Shown piece by piece: positions 7,077-16,706 of a stretch of DNA of 64,000 nt. Source of the DNA: Mucilaginibacter sp. SMC90 (lineage in GTDB: Bacteria > Bacteroidota > Bacteroidia > Sphingobacteriales > Sphingobacteriaceae). The position numbers and the translations under genes are program-made. Position 1 is the first letter of the stretch, and each line of letters begins with the position of its first letter. Below the pieces are notes generated by a model, which was not told the origin of the DNA, made no database searches, and saw nothing but the letters and a program-made list of their open reading frames with translations. The stretch is from the NCBI RefSeq assembly GCF_022811725.1, contig NZ_CP094527.1:5022001-5086000 (forward strand). The letters are read 5' to 3'.

Positions 7077-8609
7077 ATGGAGTATCATCATTTATTAGAT
7101 AAGCAGATAAAGAAAATACTTCCGGAGCAATACTTGGAAGATGAAGCCATTTTGCGTTTTTTAGGTGCAGTAAATAACAGTTTCAAAAATTTTGAAAAGT
7201 CGATAAAACTGGCAGATCATGCTTTTAATGTAAGCGAGCGTGAGTATGTTACCGTTACTGATGATTTAAGACTGCAAAACGAGATCAAACAGCGTTCTAT
7301 CTCGCAATTAAAAGAAGCTATAAGGGCGCTTAACCCCGATGCGGAATTAAATATTTCCGACTCTGACGATGACCTGATCCATATCATCAGCTTTTTACAC
7401 GAACGGATTGCCAAAGCTAAAGAACTGGAAATTGCACTGATCCACTCAAAAGATATAGCTGAAAAGGCGGCGATGGCTAAGGCGCAATTTCTGAGTATCA
7501 TGAGCCACGAAATCCGCACGCCCATGAATGCGGTTATTGGCTTCACGCACCTGCTTATCCACCAGGACCCTAAGCCCGAACAAATGGAGTTTCTGAATTT
7601 CCTGAAGTTTTCGGCCGAAAATCTGTTGGTACTTATCAATGACATTTTAGATTTCAGCAAAATAGAGGCTGGAGGAGTTGAATTTGAGCATGTTGACTTT
7701 AGCCTCACCGATCTGATCAAAAACATACGCCTTGCGCTGCTGCAAAAAGCAAATGAAAAAAACATCCAGATAAAACTGATGATGGACCAGGACTTACCCA
7801 ACGCCATCATCGGCGACCCTGTGCGTTTAGGTCAGATCCTTACCAACCTGATGAGCAACGCCGTTAAATTTACCCATAAAGGTAAGGTAACGGTGACGGC
7901 CTCGTTAATCAGTAATACAGCTGATTCATCAACAATAGATTTTGAAATAGCCGATACCGGTATAGGCATAACGCCCGATAAGATCGATCATATTTTTGAA
8001 AGTTTTAGTCAGGCCAGTTCTGATACAACCCGTAAATACGGCGGTACGGGCCTCGGCCTTACTATTACCAAGCGCCTGCTGCAATTGCTTGGCAGCGACA
8101 TAACTGTTGAAAGCGAATACGGGAAGGGATCGGTATTTAACTTTAGCCTTACCTTCAAAAACAGCAAGAAACAATTGAGCAGTACGGCCGATGGCGATGA
8201 ATTTTATCGTTTAAAAAGCCTTAAAGGCACAAGGCTGTTGATTGCCGAAGATAACCAGATCAATGTGATACTGGCCAAACAATTCATGAAGCAATGGGAG
8301 GTTGAATGCGATGTGGCCGAAAATGGTGAAATTGCTTTAATGCTGGTACAAACCCACGATTATGATATGATTTTGATGGACCTGCAGATGCCCGAAATGG
8401 ATGGCTATCAGGCTACCCGGGCTATCCGCAGTTTACCAGGCAACAAGTACAAGAACCTGCCTATCATAGCACTCACCGCATCTGCCATGCTCGATATCCA
8501 GGATATGGCATTTACCGTTGGCATGAACGATTATGTGAGTAAGCCATTTAACCCTAATGAGCTGCACCGCAAAATTGATCTGTACAGCAGGCAGAAAGAA
8601 AGTGTTTAA
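7077..8609 (+). CDS. Hybrid sensor histidine kinase/response regulator, partner of the FIST protein
   Basis: A 510-residue cytoplasmic hybrid kinase. An N-terminal helical region (1-130) without a known sensor domain leads to HisKA with the phospho-acceptor His144 in SHEIRTPMN, then HATPase_c with N box (LMSNAVKF), G1 (DTGIGI) and G2 (GGTGLGL), and a C-terminal receiver with Asp435 in LMDLQMPEMDG. No transmembrane segment is seen. It follows the FIST gene with a 3-nt gap, so input probably comes from FIST by protein contact. No output-domain regulator lies beside it, so the receiver may pass phosphate elsewhere. Confidence 0.93.
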   Translation: MEYHHLLDKQIKKILPEQYLEDEAILRFLGAVNNSFKNFEKSIKLADHAFNVSEREYVTVTDDLRLQNEIKQRSISQLKEAIRALNPDAELNISDSDDDLIHIISFLHERIAKAKELEIALIHSKDIAEKAAMAKAQFLSIMSHEIRTPMNAVIGFTHLLIHQDPKPEQMEFLNFLKFSAENLLVLINDILDFSKIEAGGVEFEHVDFSLTDLIKNIRLALLQKANEKNIQIKLMMDQDLPNAIIGDPVRLGQILTNLMSNAVKFTHKGKVTVTASLISNTADSSTIDFEIADTGIGITPDKIDHIFESFSQASSDTTRKYGGTGLGLTITKRLLQLLGSDITVESEYGKGSVFNFSLTFKNSKKQLSSTADGDEFYRLKSLKGTRLLIAEDNQINVILAKQFMKQWEVECDVAENGEIALMLVQTHDYDMILMDLQMPEMDGYQATRAIRSLPGNKYKNLPIIALTASAMLDIQDMAFTVGMNDYVSKPFNPNELHRKIDLYSRQKESV

Positions 8610-8775
8610 AACCCCCATCCCAAAGTTGTTATTTCAGCCACTCAGATAAATATCCTGTACAAGCTACAAGTTGATTAAAGTTTTACAAAAGTCTCTATAA
8701 AAACAACTTACCAACAAAACCCTTTTAACAGTTTCCTTTTTTAAAAACAGATGTGCTGAAGCCTGAAAATTTTCG

Positions 8776-8783
8776 TACTTTTG
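8776..8783 (+). promoter_or_regulatory. Putative -7 promoter element of pyrG
   Basis: TACTTTTG matches TAnnTTTG exactly. It lies inside the in-frame upward extension of pyrG (which opens at 8753), so transcription starting here would exclude the longer start and favour ATG 8843. Confidence 0.55.
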
Positions 8784-8842
8784 TATCCCGTACAGAAACA
8801 ATTGGTCGCGGTATAAAAGCCCGGTCATTTTCAAAAAAAATC

Positions 8843-10453
8843 ATGACTAAATATATTTTTGTTACGGGCGGTGTTACCTCATCGTTAGGAAAAGGTATAA
8901 TCTCTGCTTCTTTAGCCAAACTCCTTCAATCGCGCGGTTACCGCGTAACCATCCAAAAGTTCGATCCCTATATCAACATCGATCCGGGAACGCTTAACCC
9001 TTATGAACACGGCGAATGCTACGTTACCGAAGATGGTGCAGAAACAGATCTTGACCTTGGCCACTACGAGCGTTTTCTGAACACCCCTACTTCAAAAGCT
9101 AACAACATCACCACCGGCCGCATCTACCAAAATGTAATAAACAAAGAACGCGAAGGTGCTTTTTTAGGAAAAACTGTACAGGTAGTGCCTCACATTACCG
9201 ATGAAATAAAAAGAAACTTCCGCATATTGGGCGAAAACGGCGAATTTGACATCGTGATCACTGAGCTTGGCGGTACAGTTGGCGATATAGAATCGTTACC
9301 ATATATTGAGGCCGTAAGGCAGTTCCGCTGGGAAATCGGCTCCAACAATTCCCTGGTTATCCACCTTACTTTAGTGCCATTCCTTGCAGCAGCAGGCGAG
9401 TTGAAAACCAAACCCACACAGCACTCGGTAAAAATGCTGCTTGAATACGGCATACAGCCGGATGTTTTGGTTTGCCGTACCGAGCATCACCTTACCAACG
9501 ATATCCGTAAAAAAATAGCACAGTTCTGTAATGTAAATATCAATGCAGTTATTGAATCAATTGACGCACCAAGTATTTATGACGTGCCGTTGCTGATGCT
9601 TAAAGAACAGCTTGACAAAACGGTGTTGACCAAATTAAAACTTCCGCATAAAAACGAGCCGAGTCTTGAAAACTGGAAAGATTTTCTTGGCCGCCTCAAA
9701 AACCCAACTGCCGATGTACGCATTGCATTGGTTGGTAAATATGTTGAGCTACCGGATGCCTACAAATCAATCACCGAAGCTTTTATACATGCCGGTGCTA
9801 AACAGGAATGTAAAGTACGCGTTGAATACATCCCGTCAGAACAATTAACACCTGAAAACGCTGTTGAAAAGTTAAAGGGAGTACACGGTGTACTGGTTGC
9901 CCCTGGCTTTGGCGAACGTGGCTTTGAAGGTAAAATTCAGGCTATCCGTCATGTACGCGAAAATAATATTCCTTTCTTTGGCATCTGTTTAGGTATGCAA
10001 TGTGCTGTGGTTGAATTTGGCCGCCACGTTTTAGGCCTTGAAGATGCCAACAGTACCGAAATGAATCCTGAAACACCTCACCCGGTAATCGGCATGATGG
10101 AAGATCAGAAAAATATCACCTTAAAAGGTGGCACTATGCGTTTGGGAGCTTATCCCTGCGATATCAAAAAAGGCACCAAAGCAGCTGCCATCTACGGCAA
10201 AAACCATATTTCGGAAAGGCACCGCCATCGTTATGAGTTTAATAATGACTACCTTAAACAATATGAAGCAGCCGGCCTTACCCCATCTGGCATAAATCCT
10301 GACAATGGCCTGGTGGAGATTGTTGAGTTAAAAAACCACCCGTTTTTTGTTGGTTCGCAATTTCATCCTGAATTAAAATCAACAGTTGCTAATCCGCACC
10401 CACTTTTTATTAACTTTGTCGCCGCTTCGCTGGCTTATGCCCGCAAAAAATAA
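8843..10453 (+). CDS. pyrG: CTP synthase
   Basis: Makes CTP from UTP, ATP and glutamine, the last step of pyrimidine nucleotide synthesis. The N-terminal synthetase domain begins MTKYIFVTGGVTSSLGKG (P-loop), with KFDPYINIDPGTLNP, GECYVTEDGAETDLDLGHYERF and GGTVGDIES blocks. The C-terminal class I glutaminase carries the nucleophile Cys in GICLGMQ and the HPE of the triad (FHPELKS). It is 536 residues from ATG 8843. The frame is open a further 30 codons upstream to 8753, but that part is not conserved and holds the -7 element. yidC follows after 22 bp, so an operon is likely. Confidence 0.97.
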   Translation: MTKYIFVTGGVTSSLGKGIISASLAKLLQSRGYRVTIQKFDPYINIDPGTLNPYEHGECYVTEDGAETDLDLGHYERFLNTPTSKANNITTGRIYQNVINKEREGAFLGKTVQVVPHITDEIKRNFRILGENGEFDIVITELGGTVGDIESLPYIEAVRQFRWEIGSNNSLVIHLTLVPFLAAAGELKTKPTQHSVKMLLEYGIQPDVLVCRTEHHLTNDIRKKIAQFCNVNINAVIESIDAPSIYDVPLLMLKEQLDKTVLTKLKLPHKNEPSLENWKDFLGRLKNPTADVRIALVGKYVELPDAYKSITEAFIHAGAKQECKVRVEYIPSEQLTPENAVEKLKGVHGVLVAPGFGERGFEGKIQAIRHVRENNIPFFGICLGMQCAVVEFGRHVLGLEDANSTEMNPETPHPVIGMMEDQKNITLKGGTMRLGAYPCDIKKGTKAAAIYGKNHISERHRHRYEFNNDYLKQYEAAGLTPSGINPDNGLVEIVELKNHPFFVGSQFHPELKSTVANPHPLFINFVAASLAYARKK

Positions 10454-10475
10454 GTAATTGTACGATAATTAGATA

Positions 10476-12314
10476 ATGGATAAAAATACGTTTACAGGAT
10501 TATTCCTGATCATGGCGATCATTGCCGGCTCGATATACTTTTTAAAGCCATCAGAAGCCGACCTTAAAAAAGAGCGCGAAGTGCAGCACCAGGATTCGCT
10601 GAAGAAAGCTGGTGTAGCAGCAGCTGCGGCAGTTAAAACCACCGCAAAGTTTGATACCGCCAAAACAGCCAAAGTTGATTCGGCTTTATTAAAAATGCCT
10701 TTTGGTGCCGCATCGGTTGGTAAAGAAGAGTTTGTTACTATCGAGAATAAAGAGTTGCTTATTAAATTAAGCACCCAGGGTGGTAAAGTGGCATCTGTTG
10801 AATTAAAGAACTACAAAACTTTTGATAAAAAGCCTTTGATACTTTTCAGCGGCGACAATAACCAGTTCGGTTTAAAATTTGCTGCCGGTGTTGCCAATAT
10901 CAACACCAACAATTATTATTTTACGCCAAGCGCCAAAGCACTTAACATAGCCGAGAAAGATTCGGGCTCGGTTACCCTGCGTTTAAGCTACAGCCCTACT
11001 CAGTACATTGATTATGTGTACAGCTTAAAAGGAGACGGCTTTAAACTTGGCCTTACCATTAAGCCTACTGGCCTTGATGGTGTTATTGCCAATAGCAGTT
11101 CATTTAACCTTAACTGGGCTACCACCCTGCACAAACAGGAGAAGGACATTAAAATGGAGCGCCAGTACTCTACAGTATACTATTACAATACCGATGGCGA
11201 TGTTGACTACCTGAGCGAAGCCAAAGATGACCAGAAAAGCATCAGCGATAAAAAGATGGCCTGGGTTGCGTTCAAACAGCATTTCTTTTCAAACGTACTG
11301 ATTGCCAAAGGCGGCATTGCTAAAACTGATATAGCCGTTGCTACAGATGTTAATGATACTACCAATGTAAAACAAATGAAAGCCGATCTGTCGCTTACCC
11401 GCAGCACGGATGGTTCTTTGCCTTTAGAGTTTTACTTTGGCCCTAACCGTTTTAACACCCTTAAAGATCAGGGACATGATCTTGATAAATTGGTTAACCT
11501 TGGCTGGGGACCGTTAAAATACATCAACCGTTTTGCGGTATTGCCGGTATTTAACTTCCTTAACAAGTTTAACTGGAATTACGGCTTGATCATCCTGGTG
11601 TTAACTGTATTGCTTAAACTGGTATTATCACCACTTACTTACAAATCATACCTTTCAATGGCTAAGATGCGTGTGCTGAAGCCCGAAATGGATGAGATCA
11701 AAGCTAAAGTTGGTGAGGATAACCCTACTTTATTACAACAGGAATACCTTAAACTGTATAAAAAGGCGGGGGTTAACCCATTGGGCGGTTGTTTACCATT
11801 AGTGATCCAAATGCCGATAGTAATTGCATTCTTTCGTTTTTTCCCAAGCTTATTTGAGTTAAGGGGCGAAAGTTTCCTGTGGATGCATGACCTTTCAACT
11901 TATGATTCGGTTATCAAATTTGCACCTATCGCGTTTCTTGGAGGTATTAACCACATCAGCTTAATGTGTTTACTGATGACCATTTCAACGTTGATCTATA
12001 CTTATTTCAACAACCAGATCTCGGGTGCTACAGGTCAAATGAAATACATTGGTTACATCACTCCGCTGGTGTTCCTTTTCACATTGAACAGCTACCCCGC
12101 AGGTTTGAACTATTATTACTTTTTGGCCAACATGTTCACCTTCTTACAGCAATACCTGATCAAATTCATGGTTGATGATAAGAAGATCCATGCCCAGATC
12201 CAGGAAAACAAAAAGAAACCTGAAGATACCAAAAAGAAGAAATCAGGCTTTGGTGCCCGCATGGAAGAAATGATGCGTCAGCAACAGCAGATCCAGGCTA
12301 AAAAGAAACCGTAA
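10476..12314 (+). CDS. yidC: Membrane protein insertase YidC
   Basis: Inserts and folds inner-membrane proteins, alone or with Sec. The 612-residue protein has an N-terminal anchor (FTGLFLIMAIIAGSIYFL), a large periplasmic beta-sandwich (about 80-355), then the conserved five-helix insertase core (WNYGLIILVLTVLLKLVLSPL; YKKAGVNPLGGCLPLVIQMP; later helices to about residue 570) and a Lys-rich cytoplasmic tail that may contact the ribosome. Length is normal for Bacteroidota YidC. It lies 22 bp behind pyrG and ends at a strong terminator. Confidence 0.97.
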   Translation: MDKNTFTGLFLIMAIIAGSIYFLKPSEADLKKEREVQHQDSLKKAGVAAAAAVKTTAKFDTAKTAKVDSALLKMPFGAASVGKEEFVTIENKELLIKLSTQGGKVASVELKNYKTFDKKPLILFSGDNNQFGLKFAAGVANINTNNYYFTPSAKALNIAEKDSGSVTLRLSYSPTQYIDYVYSLKGDGFKLGLTIKPTGLDGVIANSSSFNLNWATTLHKQEKDIKMERQYSTVYYYNTDGDVDYLSEAKDDQKSISDKKMAWVAFKQHFFSNVLIAKGGIAKTDIAVATDVNDTTNVKQMKADLSLTRSTDGSLPLEFYFGPNRFNTLKDQGHDLDKLVNLGWGPLKYINRFAVLPVFNFLNKFNWNYGLIILVLTVLLKLVLSPLTYKSYLSMAKMRVLKPEMDEIKAKVGEDNPTLLQQEYLKLYKKAGVNPLGGCLPLVIQMPIVIAFFRFFPSLFELRGESFLWMHDLSTYDSVIKFAPIAFLGGINHISLMCLLMTISTLIYTYFNNQISGATGQMKYIGYITPLVFLFTLNSYPAGLNYYYFLANMFTFLQQYLIKFMVDDKKIHAQIQENKKKPEDTKKKKSGFGARMEEMMRQQQQIQAKKKP

Positions 12315-12350
12315 GGTTTTAGCCGGAAGTTTGATGTCCGGAAGATACTG

Positions 12351-12384
12351 AAGCCCCTGGGAATTATATTCCCGGGGGCTTTTG
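12351..12384 (+). terminator. Rho-independent terminator after yidC
   Basis: AAGCCCCTGGGAAT pairs with ATTCCCGGGGGCTT around a 3-nt loop: a 14-bp stem with one G-T wobble, followed by a short T-run. It sits 36 bp after the yidC stop. Confidence 0.85.
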
Positions 12385-12509
12385 CATTAACGCTTAGCTT
12401 CAATTCGCCAATCAATACCAATTCCTCCCAAACTAAAAACTTTCGGACCGCCGACTTTCGGACTTTCCGACTTTTTCAAATCAAACTAATATAATTAGCA
12501 AAATTATAT

Positions 12510-12517
12510 TACATTTG
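12510..12517 (+). promoter_or_regulatory. Putative -7 promoter element of the exonuclease/GIY-YIG gene
   Basis: TACATTTG matches TAnnTTTG exactly. Seven bases separate it from the ATG at 12525, predicting a leaderless or nearly leaderless message. Confidence 0.55.
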
Positions 12518-12524
12518 AAATATC

Positions 12525-13889
12525 ATGTATGCAATTGTCGATATAGAAACTACCGGAGGACATGCCAGCGCAAATGGCATTACCGAAATTGCTATATGCA
12601 TACATGACGGTAAAAAAGTTGTGAAGCGATTTGAAACACTCGTTAATCCACAGCGTGACATTCCCATTTATATCAGTGCCTTAACTGGTATTACCAACGA
12701 GATGGTAAGGGACGCCCCTCCTTTTGAGGATGTGGCTGCAGATATTTATCACCTCATTCACGGAAAGATCTTTGTTGCTCATAATGTAAATTTTGATTTT
12801 TCTTTTGTAAGATATCACCTTGCAGCCGCCGGGTACGATCTGCAAACTAACAAGCTATGCACGGTGAGGCTTGGCCGAAAAATACTACCCGGACTGCCTT
12901 CATACAGCCTGGGCCGGCTGTGCAAACACCTTGGCATTGATAACCAAAGCCGTCACCGGGCTATGGGCGATGCTGAAGCTACTGCCGAGTTGTTTACGTT
13001 ATTACTAAACAGCGACACGGATAACCACATTAAGCAGTCGCTTAAGCAAGGTTCAAAAGACCAAGTGCTCCCTCCCAATCTATCTAAAAAGGATATAGAC
13101 AAGTTGCCTTATACTCCGGGTGTATATTACTTTCATGACCAAAAGGGGAAAGTGATATATGTAGGCAAGGCTAAAAACCTCAAAAAAAGGGTAAGCAGCC
13201 ATTTTACAGGCAATAACCCCGGTTTTCAGCGGCAGGAGTTTCTGCGCAATATCCACCAGATAAGCCATCAGGTTTGCGGCACCGAACTCATTGCTTTTGT
13301 GCTGGAAGCCATTGAAATCAAACGCCTTTGGCCTAAGTACAATCGGTCGTTAAAACGCTTTGAAAATGCTTTCTGTCTTTACGCTTTTGAAGACCAGCGC
13401 GGCTACATCAGGCTGGCGGTTGATAAATACCGAAAATACAGCGACCCAATATATACCTGCAATTCTTTGCTTGATGGCTACAATCTGCTTAACAAACTCA
13501 TAGAAACGTTTGATCTGTGCCCTAAGCTTTGCTTTATTCAAAAAAACAATGAGCTATGCACCAGTGCAGCCGGAAGCGCATGCGCCTGTGAAGGCGTTGA
13601 ACCTACAGAAAGTTATAATAAAAAGGTAAATAATGCTATTGACCAGCTTAAGCAGGCTTTACCAACTTATGCCATAAGGGATGAAGGTCGTACTGGTGAT
13701 GAGCACAGCTGTATTTTGGTTGAGAAAGGTCAGTTTTATGGTATGGGCTATATCTCCCATTATTTTGATGCCGATAATGTTCAGCAACTTAAAACCTATC
13801 TCACACCCTACCCTGGGAATGATTACATCAAAAATATTGTAGCTACCTACGCTTCCAAATATCCGGACAGGATGGTGGTGTTTGGGTAG
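12525..13889 (+). CDS. DnaQ-like 3'-5' exonuclease fused to a GIY-YIG nuclease domain
   Basis: A 454-residue nuclease fusion. Residues 1-165 are a DEDDh exonuclease: Asp6-Ile-Glu8 in VDIETTGG, HNVNFDFSF, and the RHRAMGDAEAT block with the catalytic His and Asp. Residues about 190-275 form a UvrC/Cho-type GIY-YIG domain (PGVYYFHDQ, IYVGKAKNLKKRV). The remaining about 175 residues are not recognised; they hold a Cys-rich stretch (CPKLC ... CTSAAGSACAC) that might bind metal. Such proteins are usually annotated as DNA polymerase III epsilon-like or Cho-like. A DNA repair role is inferred; the gene stands alone. Confidence 0.9.
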   Translation: MYAIVDIETTGGHASANGITEIAICIHDGKKVVKRFETLVNPQRDIPIYISALTGITNEMVRDAPPFEDVAADIYHLIHGKIFVAHNVNFDFSFVRYHLAAAGYDLQTNKLCTVRLGRKILPGLPSYSLGRLCKHLGIDNQSRHRAMGDAEATAELFTLLLNSDTDNHIKQSLKQGSKDQVLPPNLSKKDIDKLPYTPGVYYFHDQKGKVIYVGKAKNLKKRVSSHFTGNNPGFQRQEFLRNIHQISHQVCGTELIAFVLEAIEIKRLWPKYNRSLKRFENAFCLYAFEDQRGYIRLAVDKYRKYSDPIYTCNSLLDGYNLLNKLIETFDLCPKLCFIQKNNELCTSAAGSACACEGVEPTESYNKKVNNAIDQLKQALPTYAIRDEGRTGDEHSCILVEKGQFYGMGYISHYFDADNVQQLKTYLTPYPGNDYIKNIVATYASKYPDRMVVFG

Positions 13890-13900
13890 TTATTAGTATC

Positions 13901-13931
13901 AACTTACGAAGTTTTAAAAACTTCGTAAGTT
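13901..13931 (+). terminator. Perfect 15-bp inverted repeat after the exonuclease gene
   Basis: AACTTACGAAGTTTT and its exact complement are separated by one base. It lies 11 bp after the stop and has a T-rich arm, so it could act as a terminator. Such a compact palindrome could also be a dispersed repeat; only one copy was seen here. Confidence 0.5.
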
Positions 13932-14049
13932 TGGTTCAATCCACAAACACCACTTCTAAATAAATAATTATCTATTAAGTTAAATAACTTCACACAATTA
14001 AGATTTTGATTGGTTACTCTTATATCATTTACCAATCAAAAACTTAACA

Positions 14050-14586
14050 ATGGATAGTATCAATCAACAACAGCCTGAGGATAATATGAAGGACCTTAAC
14101 GGCCCGGAAGCACTGGCTAAGATCAAAGAACTTGCAGAAAGTGCGAAAAGCTGTTTTTTTCTAAGCAACCTCAAAACAGGTGTACCGGCCTCTGTACGAC
14201 CAATGTCTGCACAGAAAATTGATGATGAGGGCAACTTCTGGTTCCTGAGTGCTAATGACAGTCATAAAAACAACGAGTTAACCAAAGACCCATTTGTTCA
14301 TCTTCTTTTCCAGGGATCAGGATATTCCGATTTCCTGAACCTTTACGGAATTGCAACTATTACCGAAGACAAAGAAAAGATCAAGGAATTATGGGAGCCA
14401 ATATTAAAAGTTTGGTTTACCGAAGGCATTGATGACCCGCGCATAAGCGTTATCAAGGTTGAACCTACCGAAGGCTATTATTGGGATAACAAACATGGTA
14501 ATGCCATAGCTTTTGTTAAGCGACTTGCAGGGGCTGCAATCGGCAAAACCATTGATGATTCTGTTGAAGGAAAGCTAACTGTTTAA
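14050..14586 (+). CDS. General stress protein 26-like FMN-binding split-barrel protein
   Basis: A 178-residue cytoplasmic protein of the pyridoxamine-phosphate-oxidase-like split-barrel fold (general stress protein 26 family). Recognisable blocks are CFFLSNLKTGVPASVRPMSAQ, DEGNFWFLSANDSHKNNEL and EGYYWDNKHGNAIAF. The family binds FMN or related flavins; the reaction is usually unknown and PNPOx activity should not be assumed. ATG 14050 is used; a second Met at residue 13 just before the conserved region is an alternative. It is a single gene followed by a shared bidirectional terminator. Confidence 0.88.
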   Translation: MDSINQQQPEDNMKDLNGPEALAKIKELAESAKSCFFLSNLKTGVPASVRPMSAQKIDDEGNFWFLSANDSHKNNELTKDPFVHLLFQGSGYSDFLNLYGIATITEDKEKIKELWEPILKVWFTEGIDDPRISVIKVEPTEGYYWDNKHGNAIAFVKRLAGAAIGKTIDDSVEGKLTV

Positions 14587-14623
14587 GATAAGAATTTTCA
14601 GAACCATTAAATTGGAGAATGAA

Positions 14624-14659
14624 AAAATCGGCTTAGTTGTAATCACCTAAGCCGATTTT
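14624..14659. terminator. Bidirectional terminator between convergent genes
   Basis: AAAATCGGCTTAG pairs perfectly (13 bp) with CTAAGCCGATTTT around a 10-nt loop, with A/T tracts on both sides. It serves the stress-protein gene (+) and the S9 peptidase gene (-). Confidence 0.88.
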
Positions 14660-14672
14660 ACATTTTACTTCG

Positions 14673-16673
14673 TTAAAAAGTTGCCCCTTTGGGCGGCTGG
14701 GTGCCTAAATATTTATCAAACCATTCAATATATCGCTGCAGCCTGTCAACCTGGTAACTGGGTACCGTAATACCATGATACTGGCCGGGATAAAGTACCA
14801 TTTGCGTTGGTACGCCTTGGGATCTCAGCGCTTCGTACATCTGTTCGCTACCGCCTGTTGGCACATTAAAATCCTTTAAACCCGACATAAATTGAGTTGG
14901 TGTTTTTATCTTATCAGCATGAAAAAACGGGTACGACAATTTGATATACTTATCGGCATTTTTCCACGGCGCCCCCAATTCATTATCGTATTGCATTACC
15001 CATTGATCTGACCCGTAGATAGATAATTGCAAGGCACTACCCGCTCCGCTGGATGCTGCTTTAAAGCGGGGATCGGTTGCTATGGTATAATCGGTAAGAA
15101 TGCCCCCATAGCTCCAGCCACCAATGCCTAAGCGGTCCTTATCGGCAACTCCAAGCTTAACCAATTCATCCACAGCGCCAAGTAAATCTTTTACTTCCTT
15201 ATTACCCCAGTCTGCATAAATAGCTTTGGTGTAGTCAATCCCCCTACCGGTACTTCCACGATAATTTACCGCTGCTACAGCGTAACCCGCACAAGCCAGC
15301 GTTTGTCTGATATCATCAAACTCAAACTCATCCTGATCGGTAGGGCCGCCATGAATGTAAAGGATGAACGGCATTTTTTTAGTAACAACGCTATCCGGTG
15401 TATATAAAATACCAGAAACCAGCGTACCATCGCTACTAAACGACTGGAAACCTTTCACATAGGCCAACTTAACCTCGCTAAGCCATTTTTCCTGATGGAA
15501 AGTCAACCGCCTAATCCTGGCATTTTCAATAGCAACCAATTCATTAGGCATATAGGGTGTTGTCATCCTCCCTACCCATACTCCTAATGAATGACCTGCA
15601 ATGTCAGAAAAACTACATTCATTACCTTTATATACCAATATAGATTTGCGGGTAAGCAAATTGTACCTGTTTATATAGCGGATCCTGTCACTGCTTACCA
15701 CGTATTCAACATCTTTACTGTCCTTGCTCCAGGCTATGTTACTTACAGGCCTGTCCAGTTGGTCGGTTAACGGGTGATTGTTTTTGCCGTCGGCATCCAT
15801 CAGGTACAAAACATCGTGCTGATAAATAAAATAGTCAGCATCGCTTGTAGAGCGTAGGTATGCGATATGTTTACCATCAGGGCTCCATATTGGGTTAATA
15901 TCATGACCGGTAAAAGTAGTAAGCTGCTTAGGTTCTGCATCCGGCTTAGCCTCTATCGTAAAAATATCCGTATTTTCATTCCGGTCAGGATCAACTGTAT
16001 GATTACTTACATAAACAATGGTTTTTCCGTCGGGGCTCCATTGCGGCGAGCTGTCATCCATCTCACCGCTGGTTAAGGTATCTATCTTTTTAGTATTAAC
16101 ATCATATACATATAAATGCGAATGCAGGTGTTGCAGGTATCCTTCAATGTCCTGCTTAAAACGATAACGATCTATTCTGATTGGCGGGGTAGTTTTAGGT
16201 GCCTCTTTTCCTTTATTTTCAGGATCTTTGATAATTAATGCCAGCTTCTTACTATCCGGCGACCAAACGTACTCTTCAATCTCACCTTTAATATCCGTTA
16301 GCTTGTGCCCTTCGCCTCCGCGCCTGTCCATTAACCAAACCTGACCACCATTTTTTGAGTCTTTTTCAGACAGGTAAGAAATAAATTTTCCGTCAGGCGT
16401 CCATTTCGGGGTAGATGCGGGCTCATCACCATAGGTAAGCTGTATGGATTGCTTACCGTCAAAACTCTGCATCCATAAATGCGATACACGTTTATCCTTG
16501 GCCGTATCCACTTCAGATAATTCATAAACTATCCATTTACCATCCGGTGATAACTGTGGAGCCATCAGCGTTGGCTGTTTATACAGATCGGCAGGCTTAA
16601 GCGGTTTTTTTATAGTTTGAGCTAATGCTGGTTTGAAAACCAGTGCGGCCAAAATCAACAGAACATATTTCAT
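14673..16673 (-). CDS. S9-family (prolyl oligopeptidase-like) serine peptidase, copy 1
   Basis: An exported serine peptidase of 666 residues. Its signal peptide MKYVLLILAALVFKPALAQ ends in ALA-Q. An N-terminal beta-propeller with TolB/WD40-like SPDGK repeats (about 30-370) gates a C-terminal alpha/beta hydrolase with Ser521 (GGWSYGG), Asp601 (GLKDFN) and His633 (QYHGIT). Such enzymes release dipeptides or cut short peptides in the periplasm. It lies 33 bp downstream of a close paralogue on the same strand, so the two probably form an operon that arose by tandem duplication. Confidence 0.93.
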   Translation of the reverse strand: MKYVLLILAALVFKPALAQTIKKPLKPADLYKQPTLMAPQLSPDGKWIVYELSEVDTAKDKRVSHLWMQSFDGKQSIQLTYGDEPASTPKWTPDGKFISYLSEKDSKNGGQVWLMDRRGGEGHKLTDIKGEIEEYVWSPDSKKLALIIKDPENKGKEAPKTTPPIRIDRYRFKQDIEGYLQHLHSHLYVYDVNTKKIDTLTSGEMDDSSPQWSPDGKTIVYVSNHTVDPDRNENTDIFTIEAKPDAEPKQLTTFTGHDINPIWSPDGKHIAYLRSTSDADYFIYQHDVLYLMDADGKNNHPLTDQLDRPVSNIAWSKDSKDVEYVVSSDRIRYINRYNLLTRKSILVYKGNECSFSDIAGHSLGVWVGRMTTPYMPNELVAIENARIRRLTFHQEKWLSEVKLAYVKGFQSFSSDGTLVSGILYTPDSVVTKKMPFILYIHGGPTDQDEFEFDDIRQTLACAGYAVAAVNYRGSTGRGIDYTKAIYADWGNKEVKDLLGAVDELVKLGVADKDRLGIGGWSYGGILTDYTIATDPRFKAASSGAGSALQLSIYGSDQWVMQYDNELGAPWKNADKYIKLSYPFFHADKIKTPTQFMSGLKDFNVPTGGSEQMYEALRSQGVPTQMVLYPGQYHGITVPSYQVDRLQRYIEWFDKYLGTQPPKGATF

Positions 16674-16706
16674 AGATACAATGCAAAATCCTTTTGGGGT
16701 ATAAAT

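Noticed and set aside
8753..8842. Longer in-frame start for pyrG
   Set aside because: The added residues are not conserved and cover the -7 promoter box; the family start is MTKYIFVTGG at 8843.
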